From positions 1 through 10,295 of the forward strand of contig NVSM01000056.1 of the NCBI GenBank assembly GCA_002401225.1: a DNA stretch of 10,295 nt, read 5' to 3'. The position numbers were made by a program, and so were the translations under genes. Source of the DNA: a bacterium. GTDB taxonomy: Bacteria; Planctomycetota; Phycisphaerae; Phycisphaerales; UBA1924. Shown piece after piece: positions 5,370-10,295 of this stretch. Under the pieces are notes generated by a model. The model was not told the DNA's origin, ran no database searches, and saw only the letters and a program-made list of their open reading frames with translations. Every line of letters begins with the position of its first letter. Within the stretch, counting starts at the first letter, position 1.

Positions 5370-6509
5370 GCTTGCCTGAGGCGAGGTGTTCGAATCACGC
5401 AGGTGCATCGGGACGGGGAGAACGCGGTTTGTGCGCACATCATCAAGGGCAGCGTTGATGGCGACATATGCCGCGTTGGATTTGGGGCAGCAGGCAAGGT
5501 AGGTCGCGCATTGGGCGATGGTGATGCGGGCTTCGGGCATGCCGATGCGTTCGACAAGGTCCCAGCAAGATTGTGCAATCACCACGGCTCGTGGGTCAGC
5601 ATTGCCAATGTCTTCGGATGCCAAGATAGCCAAACGCCTGCAAATAAAGCGTGGATCTTCGCCGGCGTCGAGCATTCTGGCGATCCAGTAGATTGCTGCG
5701 TCGGGGTCGGAGCCTCGGATTGATTTGATCATGGCCGAGGCTGCGTCGTAGTGCCCGTCGGAGCCGTAGTTGGCGAGTTTTTGTTGGATCGAATCCTCAG
5801 CAAGTTGCAGATCAATATGTATGTCATCGCCAGGGCTTGAGCGAACCGCGACTTCGAGCGCGGTGAGTGCTCGGCGAGCGTCGCCTTCGGATTTGATCGC
5901 CCAGACTTGCATCGCCTCGTCGGTGATGGTGATATTTGTGTTGGGAAATGCGAGCGGGTTATTGATTGCGTTGTTGAGGAGTTCGATGGTTTCGTCTTCG
6001 GAGAGGGATTCGAGGCGGAAGAGGGTTGAGCGCGAGATCAACGCGGCGTTGACGGCGAAGAGTGGATTCTCCGTCGTCGCGCCGATGAGTGTGATCAAGC
6101 CGCGTTCGACATCGGCGAGCAGGACATCTTGCTGGGATTTACTGAAGCGATGGATCTCGTCGAGGAAGAGGATGGTGCGTTTGCCCGAATCGCCCAGGAT
6201 TCGGTAGGCGTCGTCGATGATCTCGCGGATGCGTTTGACCCCGACAGATGCGGCGTTCTCGCGGACGAATCTTCGGCTGGTCGCTTTGGCAATAACCTCG
6301 GCGAGGGTGGTCTTGCCGGTACCCGGTGGGCCGTGGAGGATGACTGAAGTGAGTGCGTCGGCGTCGATCATTCGCCGAAGCAGTTTGTCTGGGGCAATGA
6401 GGTGGGTTTGGCCGACAATTTGATCGAGTCGCGTCGGGCGAATCCTCGCTGCGAGTGGGGCGATGCGATCCACCGCGGATTCTCGATTTGCTTGCCAAAG
6501 ATCAGCCAT
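5160..6509 (-). CDS. rarA: Replication-associated recombination protein RarA (MgsA family AAA+ ATPase)
   Basis: A 449-residue cytoplasmic AAA+ ATPase, close to the 447 residues of E. coli RarA, related to clamp-loader subunits and eukaryotic WRNIP1/Mgs1. The family acts at stalled replication forks. Seen: a conserved start (PLAARIRPTRLDQIVGQTHL, about 18-37), Walker A GPPGTGKT (60-67), Walker B ILFLDEIH (113-120), sensor 1 GATTENP (143-149), sensor 2 GDARRAL (209-215), and the RarA C-terminal oligomerisation region (SDPDAAIYWIARML...EDIGNADPRA, about 267-308). The tail is YEYSH...KRYYEP. I start at ATG 6509 (MADLWQ), because a longer frame back to 6668 adds 53 residues unlike the family and would overlap the upstream region of the acyltransferase gene. 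Residues 381-449 are duplicated at 3156-3365. The current gene may be a hybrid whose 3' part came with the ankyrin gene. That is inferred from the duplication; the reading frame itself is intact. Confidence 0.95.
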   Translation of the reverse strand: MADLWQANRESAVDRIAPLAARIRPTRLDQIVGQTHLIAPDKLLRRMIDADALTSVILHGPPGTGKTTLAEVIAKATSRRFVRENAASVGVKRIREIIDDAYRILGDSGKRTILFLDEIHRFSKSQQDVLLADVERGLITLIGATTENPLFAVNAALISRSTLFRLESLSEDETIELLNNAINNPLAFPNTNITITDEAMQVWAIKSEGDARRALTALEVAVRSSPGDDIHIDLQLAEDSIQQKLANYGSDGHYDAASAMIKSIRGSDPDAAIYWIARMLDAGEDPRFICRRLAILASEDIGNADPRAVVIAQSCWDLVERIGMPEARITIAQCATYLACCPKSNAAYVAINAALDDVRTNRVLPVPMHLRDSNTSPQASTDGSGQRVRDLETEKYEYSHNSENQLTGQDYLGVEKRYYEPKDVGAERILKQYLDEARSRKQQRKENRS

Positions 6510-6592
6510 ACGGGAAGTGTATGGGTGTGGTGCGCGGGATTGATGGGATGGAAACCCCAGAATGTGACAATTACGGATAATTTCATAGGTCT

Positions 6593-6623
6593 TGTGGAAC
6601 ACTAGCTTTGCAAATGCTAACAT
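6593..6623 (+). promoter_or_regulatory. Candidate promoter of the acyltransferase gene, possibly leaderless
   Basis: TTGTGG (6593-6598) and TAACAT (6618-6623), the latter preceded by TGC to form an extended -10, are spaced 19 bp apart. Transcription would begin at about 6630, right at ATG 6631, where no Shine-Dalgarno is seen. This is a pattern call only; the spacing is longer than ideal. Confidence 0.3.
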
Positions 6624-6630
6624 TGAGTGC

Positions 6631-7407
6631 ATGGGAATAGTTCTTTGGGTCATTTTGGTACTGATCACGGTCGTTTTGGCCGGGGTTGTTGGTGGAAAGA
6701 CCTATGGCAAGAAATGGTCGCCTGAACTCGGTACGCTCGACGGGCTTTTTTATATGTTCGGATTCGGTTATGCACGAGGGATGCATGATCTGATGGTTGA
6801 TGTTGAGGACGGGGCATTTGATGATTTGGGCGGGCCGATGATCGTGGTGAGCAATCACACAGCGGGCGTCGATCCAATCTTGGTCAGTGCAGTAATCCCG
6901 ACGAAAATCAGTTGGATCATGGCAGACGACATGCGGATTCGTGGGATGGGTTGGTTCTGGAACTGGGCAGGCGTGATCTTTATCGCTCGCAATCGTCACG
7001 GCCGAACCGGACTTCGCAAAGCACGCAAGCACCTCGACGACGGCGGCGTCATCGGCATCTTCCCCGAAGGCAAAATCGAACGCCCCGCAAAGCAGCTCCT
7101 TCGATTCGCTCCCGGTGTCGGCGTGCTGGTCAAACGATCAGGTGCACGCGTATTGCCTGTAATTATCGAAGGCACACCTCATGTGCCAAATGCTTGGGAT
7201 TCACTCTGGACCCGATCCAACACACGCATTCGTGTGATGAAGCCGATCGACTACAAAGACACCGGCATGACCAACGCCGAGATCGCCGAAGATCTGCATC
7301 GGCGATATGAAGAGTGGACCGGGTGGGGTGAGACAGTTGCAAGTGGGCCTCAGGTCGATTCGACAGGCGCGAGTGCCATGCTCGCGGCGACTTCGGCACC
7401 TGCGTGA
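6631..7407 (+). CDS. 1-acyl-sn-glycerol-3-phosphate acyltransferase family protein (PlsC-like)
   Basis: A 258-residue membrane-associated acyltransferase. The family moves a fatty acyl group onto lysophosphatidic acid or a related lysolipid in phospholipid synthesis. Seen: an N-terminal membrane segment (about 2-22), motif I NHTAGVD (75-81, H-x4-D catalytic pair), motif II GVIFIAR (114-120), motif III FPEGKIE (144-150) and motif IV PVIIEGTP (175-182). Motif III reads EGK rather than the usual EGTRS, so the substrate may differ from plain lysophosphatidic acid. The last 25 or so residues are a low-complexity Ser/Ala/Thr tail. I choose ATG 6631 because the membrane segment follows directly. An in-frame TTG at 6592 would add 13 polar residues. 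It is divergent from rarA across a gap of about 120 bp. Confidence 0.88.
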   Translation: MGIVLWVILVLITVVLAGVVGGKTYGKKWSPELGTLDGLFYMFGFGYARGMHDLMVDVEDGAFDDLGGPMIVVSNHTAGVDPILVSAVIPTKISWIMADDMRIRGMGWFWNWAGVIFIARNRHGRTGLRKARKHLDDGGVIGIFPEGKIERPAKQLLRFAPGVGVLVKRSGARVLPVIIEGTPHVPNAWDSLWTRSNTRIRVMKPIDYKDTGMTNAEIAEDLHRRYEEWTGWGETVASGPQVDSTGASAMLAATSAPA

Positions 7408-7425
7408 TCGTCGAATGTTTATATC

Positions 7426-7448
7426 CTGCACATGCTTCGCATGAACAG
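7426..7448 (+). other. Small hairpin after the acyltransferase gene
   Basis: CATGC (7431-7435) and GCATG (7439-7443) pair around a TTC loop. CTG (7426-7428) and CAG (7446-7448) extend the stem after a 2-nt mismatch. There is no immediate T-run (the nearest is about 7467-7472), so a rho-independent terminator is not convincing. It may be an mRNA-end structure or chance. Confidence 0.35.
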
Positions 7449-7454
7449 GGCACC
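7445..7454 (+). repeat. 10-bp direct repeat, left copy flanking the orphan gene
   Basis: ACAGGGCACC here recurs at 8410-8419. The two copies bracket the AT-rich orphan gene. Both are preceded by an ATG triplet and followed by similar purine-rich bases. The repeat is short enough to be coincidental. Confidence 0.35.
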
Positions 7455-7481
7455 GGGCAGAAGAATATTTTTGTTCAATCT

Positions 7482-7490
7482 GAGGTGAGG
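7482..7490 (+). promoter_or_regulatory. Shine-Dalgarno of the orphan membrane protein gene
   Basis: GAGGTGAGG ends 5 nt before ATG 7496. This supports ATG 7496 as start over the in-frame GTG at 7490, which lies within the ribosome-binding sequence. Confidence 0.6.
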
Positions 7491-7495
7491 TGGCT

Positions 7496-8398
7496 ATGAG
7501 AAAACTGATTCTGATTTTGCTTGCAGTTTTTCTGTCGATCATTGTGGGGATCGGGGTGGTAACTCTGAAAATCGTTCGTTATGGAACGGTTCCAAGAAAT
7601 GTACACTATCCGAGTTTTGACGCCGAATACTTGTACTGTGTGAATGGGACTGGGCATATAAACAAGATCGATCTACAGAGTCTTCCGATTCAATTAGCTG
7701 AAAAGATTGAGTTGGATGTTGGTTTGTATTTGATGTCAATCTGTGTTGTTGCTGAAGAACTGTATGTGTATGGTGGTCGATCGGATTATCAGAGCACTGT
7801 AGTGGAGGGCATCTATCGGGTAGATCCGTCGAGTGGCGTAACCGAGTTGATATATGACTCTGAAAACCATCGTATAGGTAAGATACTTGGCTGTACGAAT
7901 GATGGGCGATCATTTCTCATTGCTACTTTGGAGACTGGTGTAATCGCCTTCGATATTGATCGAAAGAAAGTTGTTCAGGAGATTGGCTTTGAGTTCAAGC
8001 TTTCGCGCATTGGACTGATCGGCGGCGAGTTGCTTGTCGTGTATGACGAGATGGGAAGAAATTTGTATACCAAGAAAATTTGGTCTGATGATGATTTCAC
8101 TCTTGTTGAGAATGTGTCAATTATATTTGATGGCGAGTCAAGGGTGGGGTTGCCTATCGAGCAGGATGGTGAGTGGTTTTTGCTTGATGCAGACCAAGGC
8201 TTGCATCGTTTGGGTAAACAATGGGTAAGGCAGAATATTCGTGACTTTGAAGCGTATCCAAGAGATGCGTTGGAAGATCAAAATGGGGACTTTGTCCAGT
8301 TGGTTGGAAAGGAGTTGTACTCAAAGACATTTTTTAAGTTTAAAGGTCAACATATCGGGAATGTGCATGGGGCTGTTTATGATCTGTGTGTTGATTAA
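7496..8398 (+). CDS. Unrecognised membrane-anchored protein, AT-rich orphan
   Basis: A 300-residue protein that I do not recognise. A basic start (MRK) is followed by one strong membrane segment (about 4-24: LILILLAVFLSIIVGIGVVTL), with no obvious signal cleavage site. The rest should lie outside the cytoplasm. It is rich in short alternating hydrophobic strands separated by turns, for example AEYLYCVNGTGHINKIDL, GIYRVDPSSGV, FLIATLETGVIAFDI and GEWFLLDADQGLHRL. This suggests a beta-propeller of quinoprotein/WD40-like type, but no family motif is clear. Base composition is strikingly lower in GC than its neighbours: one 60-base line at 7681 is about one third GC, against over 60% in the acyltransferase gene at 7021. 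That points to recent acquisition or weak selection. It is a stand-alone plus-strand gene whose end converges on the TPR gene across 27 bp. It is likely a real gene: a good ribosome-binding site and an uninterrupted frame. Confidence 0.75.
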   Translation: MRKLILILLAVFLSIIVGIGVVTLKIVRYGTVPRNVHYPSFDAEYLYCVNGTGHINKIDLQSLPIQLAEKIELDVGLYLMSICVVAEELYVYGGRSDYQSTVVEGIYRVDPSSGVTELIYDSENHRIGKILGCTNDGRSFLIATLETGVIAFDIDRKKVVQEIGFEFKLSRIGLIGGELLVVYDEMGRNLYTKKIWSDDDFTLVENVSIIFDGESRVGLPIEQDGEWFLLDADQGLHRLGKQWVRQNIRDFEAYPRDALEDQNGDFVQLVGKELYSKTFFKFKGQHIGNVHGAVYDLCVD

Positions 8399-8409
8399 AA
8401 CGAATGCAC

Positions 8410-8419
8410 ACAGGGCACC
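8410..8419 (+). repeat. 10-bp direct repeat, right copy flanking the orphan gene
   Basis: Second copy of ACAGGGCACC, 12 bp after the orphan gene's stop and just before the TPR gene's stop on the other strand. Together with the left copy it could be a target-site duplication or deletion scar, but no inverted ends of a mobile element are seen. Confidence 0.35.
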
Positions 8420-8425
8420 CAGAGG

Positions 8426-10295
8426 CTAATCTGCGGCATTGATGCGTTTGTTGAGTGCGTCGAGTCGGCGTTGGTGGATTTGGCGGTCGGGTTCGAGGGC
8501 GATGAGTGCTTCGAGCTGATGCACGGCTTCGTCCATGTTGCTGGTCAGCAACGCGACTCTCGCAGCCCGTTCGCGTTGATCCGCGTCATACGGGGCGATG
8601 CTCACGGCACGCAATGCTTTTTGCATGGCGAACTTGGCATGATCAGGTTGATCCGCTTGAGCGTAGAGCAACGCAAGCTCGCCGGCGAATGCGGGGGAGT
8701 AGGTTTCTCTTGCGTCGAGGTATTCGAGAAATGGGATCGCCTGTTTGCGTTCATCGAATGAATCGCTTGCAAGGTAGTGCTTGGCGAGTCGGCGGTGGGG
8801 GGATTCATCGGTCGGGCGAATCTTAATCGAGTGGGTGAGCATCGCGACTTGTGATTCATTCAATCGAGTATCTGCGTCGACGAGTGCGATGCCGATTCGG
8901 AGTGTGATCAGCTGGGGGTGATCGGGGTATTGCCCGAGGAGCGTGTTGATCTCGGCGACGGTTGGGATCGCAGCGGTTGATTCGTCGTCGGTGTCGAAGA
9001 GTTCAGCAAGATCGGGCACGCCCTCGGCCAAGACTAAGCCGCGATCGAGAAGCTGGTCATGGGCCCAGGTGCGGAACTCTTCAAGAAACGATCTCGGCGT
9101 GGTCGAGAGGACTTGGGCGAAGGCATCGGTGGCGGATCGACCAGCAGCCGAAGCGTCGTAGATATCGAGCGGGGCTTGTTGCCCGTAGTGTTCGATGATG
9201 TACTCGAACATCCACGCGCCTTGGGCGTATGCAAGTGCGCGATCGGATGGTTTCTTTGGGCGGACGAACGCGGTGTTGATTTCTTCGAGATCAAACAGTG
9301 TGTCGTTTTCATAGGCGTTGGTGAGCAGTGCCCAAGTTTGTGCTGCGCGAGGGGCGTCTTCGTTGAACACAGCATTGGCTTCGGTCATCCAGTGGATCAC
9401 ACGGTTCTTGGTGCGTGAGAGGTTCACGGTGTGGGTGTATTCGTGTTGAAGCACGCGTGCCCAGTCGTAGTGGCCAACGGATGATTTTTTGCCTGCGTGT
9501 GGTGCTTCGATTGCGATCACCGGGCCGGTGGATGCAGCCATGGTATGAATCGAAGGCATGCCTCCAATACGGACAGCGAACCACTCATGGTTGGGCATGA
9601 GTTCGATCTTCGTTTTGGTTCTCGGCTCATGATCCACGCCTCCGGGCTGATCAGAGCAGACACGGGCGTGGATGCGTTCGAGGACTTCGGGCATTTCGTT
9701 CGCGAGGATCTCATCGGTTGATCCAGGTTTATAGCGGATGATAAAGTGCTCGGTTTCGATTGTTGCGTAGGAGGCAAGCTCGGTGACTAGTTTGAGTGAG
9801 TTCTGTGCGCGAAGATCAAACGGGTCGAGTTTGAGTGCTGCTTCGAGTTCTACCTTGGCATGTTTGTCTTCGCCTGCTTGGACGAGCAACAACCCAAGAT
9901 CAAGTCGAGGCTGTGCCCAGTGCGGGGCGCGTTCGATCGTTCGCCGAAGCATCTCGGCGGCATAGGTGTATTGACGATACTCGGCGAGCGTCTTGGCAAC
10001 GCGCATCAATGCATAAGGCGAGTTGGGCGAGAGCTCATCATATTGCTGAAGCAAGTGCTGGACGGACCGCATCCGAAAACCCGCAGCTGCCGCAGCAGCA
10101 TTGAGTTCGAGCAGCTCGCGTTGATCGGGCATGTTGGCGAGAATCTGATCGAGCGCATGTTCGGCGCCTTCAGGGTCTTTTCGACGGAGTGCGATTCTTG
10201 CATGGATGATCGCCGAGTGAAGGGTTGGCGGGAGGTCTTTCGCGTCGCTCTGCACGGCTCCGGCGGCGATAGTGTCGAGCTTGGTCGCGATTTCT
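8426..10295 (-). CDS. TPR-repeat protein with HEYTH zinc-metallopeptidase (gluzincin-like) domain, N-terminus cut by window edge
   Basis: The frame is open from the stop TAG at 8426-8428 to the right window edge, about 622 residues. A GTG at 10255 could be a start, but the reading frame continues sensibly upstream (EIATKLDTIAAGA), so the true start is probably outside. Numbering from that GTG: TPR-type helical pairs at about 12-155 (such as AEMLRRTIERAPHWAQPRLD), then a peptidase region (about 165-415) with HEYTH at 271-275. Glu292 (WMTEANAVF) is a plausible third zinc ligand 17 residues on. A second TPR-like set spans about 425-605. This order resembles the MA-like 'gluzincin' peptidases joined to TPRs that are common in Planctomycetota. 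Zinc and the catalytic Glu272 appear present; the substrate is unknown. Any signal peptide would be outside the window. It converges on the orphan gene with a 27-bp gap. Confidence 0.85.
   Translation of the reverse strand, partial: EIATKLDTIAAGAVQSDAKDLPPTLHSAIIHARIALRRKDPEGAEHALDQILANMPDQRELLELNAAAAAAGFRMRSVQHLLQQYDELSPNSPYALMRVAKTLAEYRQYTYAAEMLRRTIERAPHWAQPRLDLGLLLVQAGEDKHAKVELEAALKLDPFDLRAQNSLKLVTELASYATIETEHFIIRYKPGSTDEILANEMPEVLERIHARVCSDQPGGVDHEPRTKTKIELMPNHEWFAVRIGGMPSIHTMAASTGPVIAIEAPHAGKKSSVGHYDWARVLQHEYTHTVNLSRTKNRVIHWMTEANAVFNEDAPRAAQTWALLTNAYENDTLFDLEEINTAFVRPKKPSDRALAYAQGAWMFEYIIEHYGQQAPLDIYDASAAGRSATDAFAQVLSTTPRSFLEEFRTWAHDQLLDRGLVLAEGVPDLAELFDTDDESTAAIPTVAEINTLLGQYPDHPQLITLRIGIALVDADTRLNESQVAMLTHSIKIRPTDESPHRRLAKHYLASDSFDERKQAIPFLEYLDARETYSPAFAGELALLYAQADQPDHAKFAMQKALRAVSIAPYDADQRERAARVALLTSNMDEAVHQLEALIALEPDRQIHQRRLDALNKRINAAD

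Noticed and set aside
5181..5723. A 180-residue plus-strand open frame over rarA
   Set aside because: It lies antisense to clear RarA coding sequence and encodes no recognisable protein.
6510..6668. A longer RarA starting at 6668
   Set aside because: The additional 53 residues have no family similarity. ATG 6509 gives the normal family length, and the extension would cover the promoter region and the start of the divergent acyltransferase gene.

Overview
The window looks like a chromosomal stretch from a member of the Planctomycetota, most likely the class Phycisphaerae. The best clue is a secreted FG-GAP protein (1709-3151) that ends in two near-identical calcium-loop segments (D-x-T-G-D-G-x-x-N-F-F-D-V-S-A-F-L) and a final Gly-Cys-Pro. 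This tail is the 'GC-type dockerin' ending found on many exported proteins of that group. Base composition is moderate to high GC in the housekeeping genes. One gene (7496-8398) is clearly AT-richer. No tRNA, rRNA, CRISPR array, transposase or integrase is visible.

Layout. On the minus strand at the left edge lie a membrane-anchored LysM / L,D-transpeptidase-type protein (1-957, C-terminus outside the window) and, 42 bp upstream of it, 5-formyltetrahydrofolate cyclo-ligase (1000-1590). They are probably co-transcribed. Divergent from them on the plus strand is the seven-repeat FG-GAP propeller with dockerin tail (1709-3151). Next comes a 70-codon displaced copy of the 3' end of rarA (3156-3365, minus, no start), then a G-rich junction, then a secreted ankyrin-repeat protein (3436-5163, plus). 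The ankyrin gene runs tail-to-tail, with a 4-bp overlap, into the intact rarA gene (5160-6509, minus). Divergent from rarA is a PlsC-type acyltransferase (6631-7407, plus), followed by an AT-rich membrane-anchored orphan gene (7496-8398, plus). The window ends with a large TPR protein carrying an HEYTH zinc-peptidase motif (8426-10295, minus, N-terminus outside the window).

Most interesting point. The ankyrin gene is bracketed by two same-direction copies of the rarA 3' end, about 2.0 kb apart. By hand alignment the copies match over 70 codons with no indel, about 81% in nucleotides and 59/69 in amino acids, and 23 of the 33 changed codons are silent. This is the divergence expected between rarA genes of related strains, not the decay of a freshly copied pseudogene. 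I infer that the ankyrin gene arrived with a foreign rarA 3' end, which now completes rarA, while the resident 3' end was left behind next to the FG-GAP gene. The novel junction lies in a G-rich stretch that fits a G-quadruplex motif. Otherwise the genes are ordinary housekeeping functions (folate, lipid, wall, replication-fork maintenance) mixed with exported repeat proteins. I see no complete new multi-gene system.
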